DNA of 64,000 nt from contig NZ_JAHFZZ010000019.1 in NCBI RefSeq assembly GCF_018603905.1, positions 62,001 to 126,000 on the forward strand. The letters are read 5' to 3'. The notes beneath the pieces are model-generated. The model worked only from the letters and a program-made list of their open reading frames with translations, ran no database searches and was not told where the DNA came from. A program made the position numbers and the translations under genes. This document shows, piece after piece, positions 24,506 through 33,382 of this stretch. Every line of letters begins with the position of its first letter. Position 1 is the stretch's first letter. Origin of the DNA: Nonomuraea sp. NEAU-A123. Lineage in GTDB: Bacteria; Actinomycetota; Actinomycetes; Streptosporangiales; Streptosporangiaceae.

Positions 24506-25591
24506 TCAGCGGTGGCTGGTCAGCGGGGCGTGGTGGTCGGCGCCGGCCGGCCCGTGCGGGTCGGTGTGTACGGTGGCGGCGCGTAGTTTGGGCAGTTCGT
24601 GGATGAGGCGGTGTTCGGCCGCCACCGCCACCGCGTGCGCGTCCACGAGCGAGAGATTGTGGCTCACCAGGATGTCCACCTCGGCGTGCAGCGCGTGGCC
24701 GATCCAGCGCAGCCGTACGGAGCCGACGCGTTCGACTCCCTCGACGCCGCCCAGGATGGCCTCGGCCTCGTCGACGAGGGCCGGGTCGACGGCGTCCATC
24801 AGCCGGTGGTAGATCTCGCGGGCGGCGTCCCGCAGCACGAAGCAGATGGCGACGGTGATGAGCAGCCCGACGATCGGGTCGGCGAGGGGGAAGCCCAGCG
24901 CCGCGCCGCCCGCGCCGATGAGCACGGCGAGCGAGGTGAAGCCGTCGGTCCTGGCGTGCAGCCCGTCGGCGACCAGCGCGGCGGAGCCGATCTCTCTGCC
25001 GACCCCGATCCGGTAGCGGGCCACCCACTCGTTGCCGAGGAACCCCACCACGGCCGCCGCGGCGACCCACCCGACGGCCCGCATGTCCTGCGGGTGGAAC
25101 AGCCGCGTGATCGCCTGGTATCCGGCCAGCCCGGCGGAGGCGGCGATGATCAGCACGATGGCGATGCCGGCGAGGTCCTCGGCCCTGCCGTACCCGTAGG
25201 TGAAGCGGCGGGTGGCGGCGCGGCGGCCGAGCGAGAACGCGATCGCGAGCGGCACGGCGGTGAGCGCGTCGGCGACGTTGTGCAGCGTGTCGCCGAGCAG
25301 CGCGACGGAGCCGGACATGACGACGATCACGGCCTGGACGGCGGCGGTGACCAGCAGCACGCCGAACGAGACGGCCAGCACGCGCAGCCCGCGACTGCTG
25401 CTCTCCAGAGCGGCGTCGGTTTTGTCGGCACTGTCGTGGCTGTGCGGCGCGACGGCATGCCCGACCTTCGAAACCAGCCCCTTGATCCCGCCGACCCCAC
25501 GCTTGCCCTCAGGCCCGTGTCCATGTCCGTGACCGTGACCGTGACCGTGCTCGGGTCCCGCTGGAGGGCTGGAATCGTGCTGACCGGTCAT
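24506..25591 (-). CDS. Cation diffusion facilitator (CDF) metal exporter
   Basis: A 361-residue protein from ATG 25591 with GAGGAG upstream. The N-terminus has a metal-binding tract of alternating His and Gly. Six membrane helices follow. The transport-site motifs are LGDTLHNVADALTAVPLA in the second helix and ADGLHARTDGFTSLAVLIG in the fifth, and the cytoplasmic C-terminal domain ends with further His (DHHAPLTSHR). By family it exports Zn, Co, Ni or similar divalent ions against protons. The divergent ArsR repressor at 25641 with a palindrome between them indicates metal-induced expression. Confidence 0.92.
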   Translation of the reverse strand: MTGQHDSSPPAGPEHGHGHGHGHGHGPEGKRGVGGIKGLVSKVGHAVAPHSHDSADKTDAALESSSRGLRVLAVSFGVLLVTAAVQAVIVVMSGSVALLGDTLHNVADALTAVPLAIAFSLGRRAATRRFTYGYGRAEDLAGIAIVLIIAASAGLAGYQAITRLFHPQDMRAVGWVAAAAVVGFLGNEWVARYRIGVGREIGSAALVADGLHARTDGFTSLAVLIGAGGAALGFPLADPIVGLLITVAICFVLRDAAREIYHRLMDAVDPALVDEAEAILGGVEGVERVGSVRLRWIGHALHAEVDILVSHNLSLVDAHAVAVAAEHRLIHELPKLRAATVHTDPHGPAGADHHAPLTSHR

Positions 25592-25627
25592 AGCACTCCT
25601 CACTTGCACGACGAATCCGCGCAAGCC

Positions 25628-25639
25628 ACTATATGTAGT
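25628..25639. promoter_or_regulatory. Candidate ArsR operator between CDF and ArsR genes
   Basis: ACTA-TATG-TAGT forms an inverted repeat immediately before the ArsR ATG at 25641 and 37 bases from the CDF start. It overlaps a TATATG-like -10 element for the ArsR gene. Confidence 0.5.
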
Positions 25640-25640
25640 C

Positions 25641-25997
25641 ATGTACGCACGCGACAACGTCTCAGGTGCCACCCAAGCGCAAGAGCAACCCACTCCCGCG
25701 CAGGTGAACAGCGCCGTCGACGCGTTCCGCATGCTCAGCGACGCCACCCGGCTCCGGCTCATGTGGCAACTGTCGTCAGGCGAGCTGGACGTGAACTCGC
25801 TCTCGGAGGCGGTCGGCGTGGCCCGCCCGTCGGTCTCCCAGCACCTGGCCAAGCTCCGCCTGGCGGGCCTGGTCGACACCCGCAGGGACGGCCGCCGCGT
25901 GCTCTACCGCGCCCGCGACGGCCACGTCCGCGCCCTCATCTCCGAAGCCCTCTTCCACGCCGACCACGAGGTCTCCGGGCTACCCCCGCACGACTAG
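25641..25997 (+). CDS. ArsR/SmtB-family metalloregulator
   Basis: A 118-residue winged-helix protein. AFRMLSDATRLRLMWQLSSGELDVNSLSEAVGVARPSVSQHLAKLRLAGLVDTRRDGRRVLYRARDGHV is the family core. The C-terminal helix has HVRALISEALFHADHEV, and its His/Asp/Glu residues suit an alpha-5 type zinc site as in SmtB/CzrA/NmtR. It is divergent from the CDF exporter and should repress it until metal binds. The ATG is so close to the predicted -10 that the message may be leaderless. Confidence 0.92.
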   Translation: MYARDNVSGATQAQEQPTPAQVNSAVDAFRMLSDATRLRLMWQLSSGELDVNSLSEAVGVARPSVSQHLAKLRLAGLVDTRRDGRRVLYRARDGHVRALISEALFHADHEVSGLPPHD

Positions 25998-26024
25998 CTC
26001 CCACTGCTCCGCGGACCGAGCCGG

Positions 26025-27215
26025 CTAGCTCCCGCTCCCCCGCAGGCCGAGGGTCCTGTCGGTCCAGGACCCGGTCGAGCTGGAGAACACGGTCTGGGAG
26101 CCGACCGCGAGCACGGCGCCCGGCACGGCGGTCACCGCCGACAGAAGGCCCCCGGCCTCGGTCGCGGGCGGCGTCTCGAGCCGCCAGGCGGTGCCGTTCC
26201 AGCGCATCACCAGCGGCGCGGGCGTGGTCGCTCCCGCCGAGGTGTATCCGACGGCCCACACCTGGTCTGGCGCGGTCGCGGTGACGCTGTACAGGAAGGT
26301 GTTGCCGGTGCCGCCGAGCGCGGGCAGCGGCGTCTCGGTCCAGGACGTTCCGTCGTAGTGGAACGCGGCGGGCGTGCGGTAGTCACGGTAGCCGGTGGCC
26401 CACACGTCGGCCGGGGAGATCGCCTTGACGCTGAGCAGCGACCCCCCGGCCCCGCCCACCGGGTCGGGCACGGTCACCTGCGCCCAGGCCGAGCCGTTCC
26501 AGTGCAGCGCGAACGGGTGGTAGACCTGCCCCGAGCCCCTGTCGCGCCAGTTGCCGACGGCCCACACGTCCGTGGGCGAGGTGCCGGAGACGCTGGTGAC
26601 GGAGTTCAGGTAGCCGCCGGGGGCGGGGGCGTCCACCTCGGTCCAGGAGGAGCCGTTCCAGTGGGCCGTGTACGGGACGCCGCGCGCGGTCGGGGTGAGT
26701 GACTCGTAGTACCAGCCGACGGCCCAGGCGTCGGTGGCGGAGAGCATGTCGACGCCGGTCACCTTCGGGGTGTTGGCCGGTTTGGGCAGGTCGACGATGC
26801 TCCAGGCGGTGCCGTTCCAGCGCCAGGCCGCCGCCTTCTTCGGCCCGTCACCGCCGCCGTTGGTGCCGTGGGCGGTCTCGATCGAGCCGACCGCCCAGGC
26901 GCTCGTGGCGGAGACGCCGTCCACGCCATAGAGCTGGTTGTAGAGCTGGGAGCCGTTCGGGCTGGTGACGCGGGACCAGGAGGTCCCGTTCCAGCGCTCG
27001 ATCAGCGTCCGCTCGGCGCCCAGACCGAAGTCGTAGGCGGTGCCCACGGCCCAGGCGTTGTTCGCGGCCGTCGCGGAGACCGCGTTCAGCCTGCTCAGGT
27101 CACCTCCCGGGGTGGGAGTGACGGTCCACGTGGTCGCGGAGGAGGGAACCGCGGCCAGGACGACCAGCGAGACCGCGGCGGCGCAGATGGTGAATGTTCG
27201 GCTGACGAGTGCCAT
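26025..27215 (-). CDS. Secreted beta-propeller-like protein with N-A-W-A-V-G repeats
   Basis: A 396-residue protein with a signal peptide cleaved after about residue 27 (SSATTWTV). Seven repeats of about 50 residues each combine xxAWAVG or DVWAVG with WNGTSWxxV. The pattern suggests a seven-bladed propeller. No lipobox, sortase signal or catalytic residues are seen, so it should be released. The lipoprotein at 3212-4321 shares the design. Such proteins bind ligands or partner proteins; nothing in the context tells which. Confidence 0.8.
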   Translation of the reverse strand: MALVSRTFTICAAAVSLVVLAAVPSSATTWTVTPTPGGDLSRLNAVSATAANNAWAVGTAYDFGLGAERTLIERWNGTSWSRVTSPNGSQLYNQLYGVDGVSATSAWAVGSIETAHGTNGGGDGPKKAAAWRWNGTAWSIVDLPKPANTPKVTGVDMLSATDAWAVGWYYESLTPTARGVPYTAHWNGSSWTEVDAPAPGGYLNSVTSVSGTSPTDVWAVGNWRDRGSGQVYHPFALHWNGSAWAQVTVPDPVGGAGGSLLSVKAISPADVWATGYRDYRTPAAFHYDGTSWTETPLPALGGTGNTFLYSVTATAPDQVWAVGYTSAGATTPAPLVMRWNGTAWRLETPPATEAGGLLSAVTAVPGAVLAVGSQTVFSSSTGSWTDRTLGLRGSGS

Positions 27216-27302
27216 TTCGGGACTCCTTCGTCAAGGGGATGGCTCTTTACCCCATGACGAATTCCGGCCCCGCCCAGGACCGATGGTGTCCGGATGCGGA
27301 CA

Positions 27303-28466
27303 TCACCAGCCGATGTGGTTCTTGCCGGAGACGAGCGAGCGGGCGATGACCAGCCGCTGGACGTCGTTGGTCCCCTCGCCGATGGCCATCAGCGGCGCGT
27401 CCCGGTAGAGCCGCTCGACGACGAACTCCTGCGAATAGCCATAACCACCGTGAATGCGCATCGACTCCAGCGAGGCCTTCAACGCCACCTCGGAGGCGAA
27501 GTATTTGGCCATCCCCGCCTCCATGTCGACCCGCTTCCCGCTGTCGGCCTGCGAGGCCGCCCAGTAGGTCAGCAGCCTGGCCGCCTGGATCTCGGTCGCC
27601 ATGTCGGCCAGTTTGAGCTGTACGGCCTGGAAGTCGGCGATGGGCTGACCGAAGGCGTTCCGCTCACGGGCGTAGCCGATCGCGGCGTCGTAGGCGGCCT
27701 GGGCGACGCCGACCGCGCGGGCGGCGATGTTGATCCGCCCGATCTCCAGCCCGCCGAGCACCTGCTGCATGCCGCGCCCCTCGACCCCGCCGAGCAGCGC
27801 GTCCACGGGTACGCGTACGCCGTCGAGCACGACCTCGCACGTCTCGGTCCCCTTGTAGCCGAGCTTGGGCAGATCCCGGCTGACCCCGAACCCCTCGGCC
27901 GCCGGATCGACGAGCAACACCGACATCCCCTTGTGCGCGGGCTCGGTGACGGACGTCTTCACCAGTACGGGCAGCGGGTCGGCATGGCGGGCGTTGGTGA
28001 TCCACGTCTTGGTGCCGGTCACCACATAGTGGTCCCCATCACGGACCGCCCGGGTCTGAATCCCCTGCAGATCCGTCCCGGCTCCGGGCTCGGTGAGCGC
28101 GATCCCGGTACGGCGGGCCCCGGTGGCCAGGTCGGCGAGAAAGCGCGACTTCTGCTCCTCGGTCCCGTGCCGAGCGATCATCCAGCAGGCCAGCGAATGA
28201 GACCCGATGGTCCCGGCGACCCCCATCCACCCCCGGGCGATCTCCTCGAAGACCAGGGCGAACGACACCATGTCCGCCCCGAGCCCGCCATACTCCTCGG
28301 GCACCGTCAGCCCGAAGAGCCCCATCGCCTTCATCTTGTCCACGATCTCGGTGGGGTAGCGCCCGGAGTGCTCCCACTCGATGGCGACGGGCATGATCTC
28401 TTTGTCGACGAACGCCCGCAGGGTCTCCCGGAAGGCCCTCTGCTCATCGCTCAGCTCGAAATCCAC
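27303..28466 (-). CDS. Acyl-CoA dehydrogenase
   Basis: A 387-residue protein from GTG 28466 directly behind GAGGAGGAG. N-terminal DFELSDEQRAFRETLRAFVDKEI, GVPEEYGGLGADMVSFALVFEEIAR, IALTEPGAGTDLQGIQTRA, KTWITNARHADPLPVLVKT and the C-terminal IHGGYGYSQEFVVERLYRDAPLMAIGEGTNDVQRLVIARSL are all standard. The catalytic Glu is E370-like in AIGEGTND. It oxidises an acyl-CoA to the enoyl-CoA with FAD. Chain-length preference is not deducible. No other beta-oxidation gene is adjacent. Confidence 0.93.
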   Translation of the reverse strand: MDFELSDEQRAFRETLRAFVDKEIMPVAIEWEHSGRYPTEIVDKMKAMGLFGLTVPEEYGGLGADMVSFALVFEEIARGWMGVAGTIGSHSLACWMIARHGTEEQKSRFLADLATGARRTGIALTEPGAGTDLQGIQTRAVRDGDHYVVTGTKTWITNARHADPLPVLVKTSVTEPAHKGMSVLLVDPAAEGFGVSRDLPKLGYKGTETCEVVLDGVRVPVDALLGGVEGRGMQQVLGGLEIGRINIAARAVGVAQAAYDAAIGYARERNAFGQPIADFQAVQLKLADMATEIQAARLLTYWAASQADSGKRVDMEAGMAKYFASEVALKASLESMRIHGGYGYSQEFVVERLYRDAPLMAIGEGTNDVQRLVIARSLVSGKNHIGW

Positions 28467-28661
28467 CGGCTCCTCCTCAGAAAAACCACGGCCGGGGCCA
28501 AGAATACGCGCGTCGAAAACCCCGGCCCCGCCCACCGGAGGAGCGTCCCCCTGGACAGACCTCAGCCCTGTAGGGCGGGTGGGGCCCACCGGGCTGGCCG
28601 TACAGAAAAGCGCTTGTCGTTAAAGACGCCGACCACGGAAAGGTCCGTCGCCGGAAACGCC

Positions 28662-28706
28662 GATCAGCGGCCGACGGCAGAAGAGGTCTGTCGCCGGCCG
28701 CTGATC
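28662..28706 (-). terminator. Strong hairpin downstream of the ACT-domain gene
   Basis: Two 20-base arms, GATCAGCGGCCG at the outer end of each and 18 of 20 positions pairing, with a five-base loop. It lies 24 bases past the ACT gene stop and about 195 bases before the acyl-CoA dehydrogenase start, so it separates two co-directional genes. Confidence 0.7.
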
Positions 28707-28729
28707 AAACGGTCTGTCGGCAGGGGCGG

Positions 28730-29362
28730 TCAGCGGCTGGCTTCGGAGATCGGTGTGGGGAGCACCGGGGAGAGTTTGGAGACGACGGCGACGATGCGGG
28801 CGGCGCGTTCGAGTTCGGCGCGGTGGAAATGCGGCCCCTCCGCGCGTGCCACGACCACGTGCAGCCCATGGGTGGCCACCGGCAGCAGCATCAGCCGCAG
28901 ATCGTCGGCCGCCCGCGTGGCGGCCCTGAGCGGCGGCGGTTCGGACAGCGCGAACGCCGTCGGCGCGGCCACGCTGGCATGGCGGACGACGTCACCCGCC
29001 AGCGCCAGCGACCACTCCGCGCCGCAGAGCCCCGGCAGCGCGTCCACCAGTGTCGCGATCCCCCGCGACGGCTCCGACGCGACGTGCATCAGCAGGTCGT
29101 AGTCGGGCGCCGAGCCCGGCATGTCCTTGGTCGGCCAGGCGCCCTCGACGCGTACGCCCGGCACGGCGGAGAGCCGGTCGCGCACCTCGTCCGCGGTCGC
29201 CGTCCCCGGCCAGGACACCGTGAAGTCGTCCACCGCCCGGCCCGTCTCCCGTTCCAGCACGGTGACCTGCAGAATGTCGGCGCCCAACGCGCCAAGCGCC
29301 CGCGCGACCTGGCCCAGGCCCCCGGGCCGGTCCGGCAGCGACACCCTCACTCTGAGCAGCAT
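28730..29362 (-). CDS. ACT-domain protein (putative amino-acid-binding regulator)
   Basis: A 210-residue soluble protein. The N-terminal MLLRVRVSLPDRPGGLGQVARALGALGADILQVTVLERE is a classical ACT beta-alpha-beta unit with the DRPGGL ligand turn. A second, weaker repeat follows, and the C-terminal part (ARAEGPHFHRAELERAARIVAVVSKL) is helical. No enzyme domain is attached, so it probably senses an amino acid or thiol and acts on a partner. Partner unknown. Confidence 0.82.
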   Translation of the reverse strand: MLLRVRVSLPDRPGGLGQVARALGALGADILQVTVLERETGRAVDDFTVSWPGTATADEVRDRLSAVPGVRVEGAWPTKDMPGSAPDYDLLMHVASEPSRGIATLVDALPGLCGAEWSLALAGDVVRHASVAAPTAFALSEPPPLRAATRAADDLRLMLLPVATHGLHVVVARAEGPHFHRAELERAARIVAVVSKLSPVLPTPISEASR

Positions 29363-29502
29363 GACCCGCCCCCTTTCAAGAGGCTCTCACAGTGCCCGCG
29401 GAAGGTTTCCAGCATGTTCCACGTATATGTCATGCATGCTGCGGTTATATCCAAGGATGGACCGCTAACCCGGCATTGACGATAAAGGTTCGCCCAGCGC
29501 CA

Positions 29503-29520
29503 CCTGCGGCTTTCCGCAGG
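29503..29520 (-). terminator. Hairpin after the P450 gene
   Basis: CCTGCGG, CTTT loop, CCGCAGG, with further GC pairing possible outside (GCGCC/GGCGC). It starts about 20 bases after the P450 stop on the minus strand. Confidence 0.5.
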
Positions 29521-29541
29521 CGGCGCCCAAGAGCGTGGAGA

Positions 29542-32500
29542 TCACGCGAACACGTCCTGCTGGTAACGGCCCTGCTCCTCCAGAGTGGCCAGCCATCCCG
29601 CTCCGTCCGCGCCGGTCTTGTCCCGGTGGATCGCGAGCAACGCCCGCCGCACCGCGGGCGCCATGCGCAGCCCGTCGCCGCAGACGTACACGTGCGCGCC
29701 CGCCTCCAGCAGCTCCCACACCTCCTCCGCCCGCGCGGCGACCGCGTCCTGTACGAACCGGTACGGATGCCCGGGCACCGCCGAGTAGGCCATGGTCACG
29801 TGCACCCCGTCAGCCGCCGCCCAGTCCTCCACCTCGGCCCGGTAGAGCCAGTCGTGCGCGGGATGGCGGCACCCGGCGAACACCTCGGCCCGCCCGGTGG
29901 CCCCGGTCAGCGCCCGCTCCTCCAGGAATCCCCGCAGCGGCGCGAACCCGGTGCCCGGACCGACGAGGACCACCGGCGTGGCGGGGTCCTCGGGCAGCCG
30001 GAACGGCGGCGCGGGCACCCGGATGTAGCCGTAGAAGGTCTCTCCGGGAGCCAGCCCGGCCAGGTAGGCCGAGCACATCCCGCGGTACTCGCCGCTGCCC
30101 GACCAGGCGGGCCCCTCCACCAGCCCGACGGTGATCCTGACCAGCCCGGGGTCGGCCAGCGGCGAGGAGGAGACGGAGTAGTAGCGCGGCCTGATCGGCC
30201 CGGCCATCTCCAGGAAGACCGGCAGCGGCAGCTCGATCGCCGGGAAGCGGTCGAGCAGCGCCAGGGGCGAGACCCGCTTGGCCAGGATCTCGTCGGCGTA
30301 GCCGGCGGTCAGCGCGTCGAGCTGGCCCCGCGTCCACGGGCACGAGGTGTGCGCGGCCAGGGCCTCCAGGTCCGATCTGGTGGCCACCTCCTGAAGCTCG
30401 GCGAACTCGGTCAGCAGCAGCCCGGCCGTCACCGGCGTGTCCACGGGCAGGTGCGTGGCCCCGCTGGTGCGCAGCCGTACCACCTGCTCGCGGGGGACGC
30501 GCAGGCAGCGCAGCGCCCACTCCACCAGCTCCGGGTCGTTCTTGGCGAAGGCGGCCACGTGGTCGCCCGCCGAGTAGGTCACGTCCTCGGGCAGCCTGGC
30601 CACGATCGACCGGACGCCGGGACGCGGCGCCTCCAGCGAGAAGTCCCACAGCCCGGCCGGGTCGCCGGTCAGCTCCTCGTTGGACACCACGGTCAGCGGG
30701 AAGGCCCGCGCGGAGACGACCGAGGGCCGCACCTCCGCCTCGCTGAGCACCTCCATCTGGTAGCGCGGCCCGGCGTCGGCGGCCGACGCGCTGTACTCCT
30801 CCGCCGTCGCCGCCCACAGCTTGGCGGTCCACGCCGACACGTCACCGTCGAAGTCGCCGTCGGCGTCGGCCTCGCCCCGCTCGATCAGGGGTACGGCACC
30901 GGCCGCCGTCAGCTTGGCGAAGGCGCGGCGGGGGAAGTCCTGGTACGTGGGCCACTGGGTGTTGCCGCAGCCCAGCAGCGCCAGCCGGACACCCGACAGG
31001 TCGGGCAGCTCCTCCAGCGCGTCGAAGCGCTGGGCGTTGTCCGGCGCCTTGCCGTTGTAGGAGGAGGCGACCACGAGGAGCAGCCCGTCGCTGGGCGGGT
31101 CGAGCTCGTCGAGGGTGGTCAGCGTGGTCGCGAAGCCGGCCCGTCCGGCGCGCTCGGCCAGCCGCTCGGCGATGTCGGCGCAGGTGCCCAGGTTGGAGCC
31201 GTAGGCGACGGTGAGCGCGACGCCGGTGACGGCGATGTCCTGCTGCTCGGCCGCCTCGACCGGCTGCTCGAGCACGGCGGCGCGCTCGTGGGGCCGGCGC
31301 TCGCGGACCCGGACGGTGAACCCGTCGGGCTTCAGGGTGAGCGTCTGCTTGATCTTCATCTTGTAGACGGCGGGGTCGGAGACGGCGAAGCGGCGCAGGA
31401 TCATCGCCAACGCCAGCCTGGCCTCGGTGAGCGCGAACTGGCGGCCGATGCAGGCCCGCTCGCCGTTGCCGAACGGCTTGTAGGCGGCGGGGTGGTGGTG
31501 GCGCTTGTTCTCGGGCAGCCAGCGGTCGATGTCGAACTCGTCGGGGCGCTCCCACGCCTTCGGGTTGCGGTGCAGCGACGGCAGCAGGATGACGACCGGG
31601 GTCCCCGCCGGCACCTCGTACTCGCCTCCCAGGGTGGTGTCCTCGATGGCGTTCACGCTGATGGCCGGGATCGGGGACCAGGAGCGCAGTGTCTCCTCCA
31701 GGATCCGGGAGATCACGTCCAGCTTCATGACCGTCTCGTAAGTCGGCGGCTCGTCGCCCGGCAGCAGCCGGTCGACCTCGTCGTAGGCCAGCGCGAGGGT
31801 GTGGGGGTCGCGCAGCAGGTTGTACAGCGCGAAGGAGAGCAGGCCGCTGGTGGTCTCGTGCCCGGCGATCAGGAAGGTGAGGACCTGGTTGCGGATGTTC
31901 TCGTCGGACAGCCGGGCGCCGGTCTGCGGGTCGGAGGCCTCCAGCATCAGGCCGAGCAGGTCCTTCGTGGCCGTGCCGCCCTCCGCGCGGCGCCGCCTGA
32001 TCACGTCGTCGACCAGCTCGCGCATCAGCTCGATGTCGGCCCGGTAGCCGACCTCCTGCTTGCGCCTGAGCTTGGTGACGACGGGGAGCTGCTGGTTGCG
32101 CAGCATCGCCTCGGTCAGCGCGCCGCCCATCGCGGTCAGGAACGGGTGCAGCTCCGGCGAGTCGAAGGAGTCGAAGTGGTAGCCGAAGCCGGTCAGCGAG
32201 ATCGTGTCGAGGGTGAGCCGGGTCATGTCGTCGGCCACCGGCAGATCCTGCCCCGGCCGTCCCGCCCAGGACGCGACGAGCTGCTCGGCGACCTCCAGCA
32301 TCTGCGGGTAGTACGCCTTCATCGACCGCTGGCTGAAGGCCGGCATCAGGATCCGGTGCGCGTGGCCCCAGACGGGCTCGTCCGGCCGGGCCGTGAACAG
32401 CCCGTCACCCGCGAAGTCGCGGACGATCGACAGGGGCGGGTTGATCTCCTTGCGGAAGCGCGTCTCGTCGCACGCCTCGGCCACCAGGTCCGGATCGTGG

Positions 32501-32655
32501 ATCACCACGATCCGGCGGCCGACCAGGTCGAGCTGGTAGATGCCCTCCGGATGCGCCCGCGCGACCTGCTCGAAGTAGGCGATGGGCGAATGCGAGGGCA
32601 CCTGGAGCGCGTTGCCGAAGACCGGTATCCCTCGGGGGGCGGGGATCTCTCTCAT
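29542..32655 (-). CDS. CYP102-type self-sufficient cytochrome P450-reductase fusion (P450 BM3-like)
   Basis: A 1037-residue protein. The P450 domain (1-455) has oxygen-activation helix AGHETTS (264-270), ExxR at E321/R324 and heme-binding FGNGERACIGRQF with C402. After a linker, the FMN flavodoxin domain starts near 478 (VAYGSNLGTCADIAERL). The FAD/NADPH part has RYYSVSSSPL and GPGTGFAPLRGFLEE and ends with YVCGDG and a C-terminal aromatic-acidic tail. This is the complete BM3 layout, which hydroxylates fatty acids at subterminal carbons with NADPH in one polypeptide. It is divergent from the TetR gene at 32711, and two CCATAC palindromes lie between, so induction by fatty acid or a xenobiotic is expected. 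Confidence 0.96.
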   Translation of the reverse strand: MREIPAPRGIPVFGNALQVPSHSPIAYFEQVARAHPEGIYQLDLVGRRIVVIHDPDLVAEACDETRFRKEINPPLSIVRDFAGDGLFTARPDEPVWGHAHRILMPAFSQRSMKAYYPQMLEVAEQLVASWAGRPGQDLPVADDMTRLTLDTISLTGFGYHFDSFDSPELHPFLTAMGGALTEAMLRNQQLPVVTKLRRKQEVGYRADIELMRELVDDVIRRRRAEGGTATKDLLGLMLEASDPQTGARLSDENIRNQVLTFLIAGHETTSGLLSFALYNLLRDPHTLALAYDEVDRLLPGDEPPTYETVMKLDVISRILEETLRSWSPIPAISVNAIEDTTLGGEYEVPAGTPVVILLPSLHRNPKAWERPDEFDIDRWLPENKRHHHPAAYKPFGNGERACIGRQFALTEARLALAMILRRFAVSDPAVYKMKIKQTLTLKPDGFTVRVRERRPHERAAVLEQPVEAAEQQDIAVTGVALTVAYGSNLGTCADIAERLAERAGRAGFATTLTTLDELDPPSDGLLLVVASSYNGKAPDNAQRFDALEELPDLSGVRLALLGCGNTQWPTYQDFPRRAFAKLTAAGAVPLIERGEADADGDFDGDVSAWTAKLWAATAEEYSASAADAGPRYQMEVLSEAEVRPSVVSARAFPLTVVSNEELTGDPAGLWDFSLEAPRPGVRSIVARLPEDVTYSAGDHVAAFAKNDPELVEWALRCLRVPREQVVRLRTSGATHLPVDTPVTAGLLLTEFAELQEVATRSDLEALAAHTSCPWTRGQLDALTAGYADEILAKRVSPLALLDRFPAIELPLPVFLEMAGPIRPRYYSVSSSPLADPGLVRITVGLVEGPAWSGSGEYRGMCSAYLAGLAPGETFYGYIRVPAPPFRLPEDPATPVVLVGPGTGFAPLRGFLEERALTGATGRAEVFAGCRHPAHDWLYRAEVEDWAAADGVHVTMAYSAVPGHPYRFVQDAVAARAEEVWELLEAGAHVYVCGDGLRMAPAVRRALLAIHRDKTGADGAGWLATLEEQGRYQQDVFA

Positions 32656-32675
32656 TGAGTACTCCCATCAAGTAG

Positions 32676-32714
32676 CCATACACCGTATGGCTGACGCTAC
32701 CATACGGCGTATGG
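32676..32714. promoter_or_regulatory. Twin CCATAC-N3-GTATGG operators between P450 and TetR genes
   Basis: Perfect 6-3-6 palindromes lie at 32676-32690 and 32700-32714, 24 bases centre to centre. They are 21-59 bases upstream of the P450 start, and the second covers the proposed TetR ATG at 32711. They are clear candidates for the sites bound by the divergent TetR protein. Confidence 0.75.
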
Positions 32715-33268
32715 CAGTGAGCGCGCGCAGGGGTACCCCGCTGACCCCCGAAGAGATCTACCGCACGGCGTTGCGCCTGGTGGACGAGGGCGGCGTGGAA
32801 GGGCTGTCCATGCGCAAGCTGGCCGCCGAGCTGGACGTCAATCCCATGTCGCTGTACCACCACGTGGCGAGCAAGACGGCGCTGATCTCGCAGATCTGCG
32901 CCACGCAGGGGCTCCGCGTGGAGCTGCCAGGAGAGGATCTCCCCTGGCCGGAACGGGTACGCATGCTGGCGCACGCCTACCGCGGGCTGTCGCGCGACCA
33001 CCCGAACATGTGGCGCTACGTCCACACGCATCCGGAGGTCATCGCCAGCCGGACAGGCGGGCTGTGGGACGTGCTGTTCTCGATCCTGGTGACGGCGAGG
33101 GTGCCGGAGAGCGAGCTGCGGCGGACGGCGGACGTGCTGTACGGGTTCGTGACCGGCCTGGTCTTCGCCGAGTCGGCCGGGCATATCGGGCAGGGCCAGG
33201 ACCCCGAGGAGGCCGACCGGACCTTCGAGACGGCGATCGACCTCATCATCCGCGGCCTGGGCGGCTGA
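32711..33268 (+). CDS. TetR-family regulator of the divergent P450 gene
   Basis: About 185 residues from ATG 32711; ATG 32687 in frame would start inside the first operator. The HTH is LTPEEIYRTALRLVDEGGVEGLSMRKLAAELDVNPMSLYHHVASKTALISQI. The C-terminal part (TADVLYGFVTGLVFAESAGHIG) resembles TetR_C ligand pockets. It probably represses both itself and the P450 from the twin operators. The Gram-positive BM3 gene is controlled by Bm3R1, also a TetR protein, which supports the pairing. Confidence 0.9.
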   Translation: MAVSARRGTPLTPEEIYRTALRLVDEGGVEGLSMRKLAAELDVNPMSLYHHVASKTALISQICATQGLRVELPGEDLPWPERVRMLAHAYRGLSRDHPNMWRYVHTHPEVIASRTGGLWDVLFSILVTARVPESELRRTADVLYGFVTGLVFAESAGHIGQGQDPEEADRTFETAIDLIIRGLGG

Positions 33269-33382
33269 CCAGCGGCATCGTCCGCCCACCGGGGGCCATA
33301 CCACCGTGATAGGGGTCGTTTGCCATCTATGCCAATCCCTAGCAACCGCTAGCTTGACAAGCACCCCCACAAAGGAGTGCAC

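Noticed and set aside
29392..32658. A 1088-codon open frame on the plus strand
   Set aside because: It is exactly antisense to the P450-reductase gene, lacks any domain and is Gly/Arg/His/Gln-rich as expected for a shadow frame in high-GC DNA.
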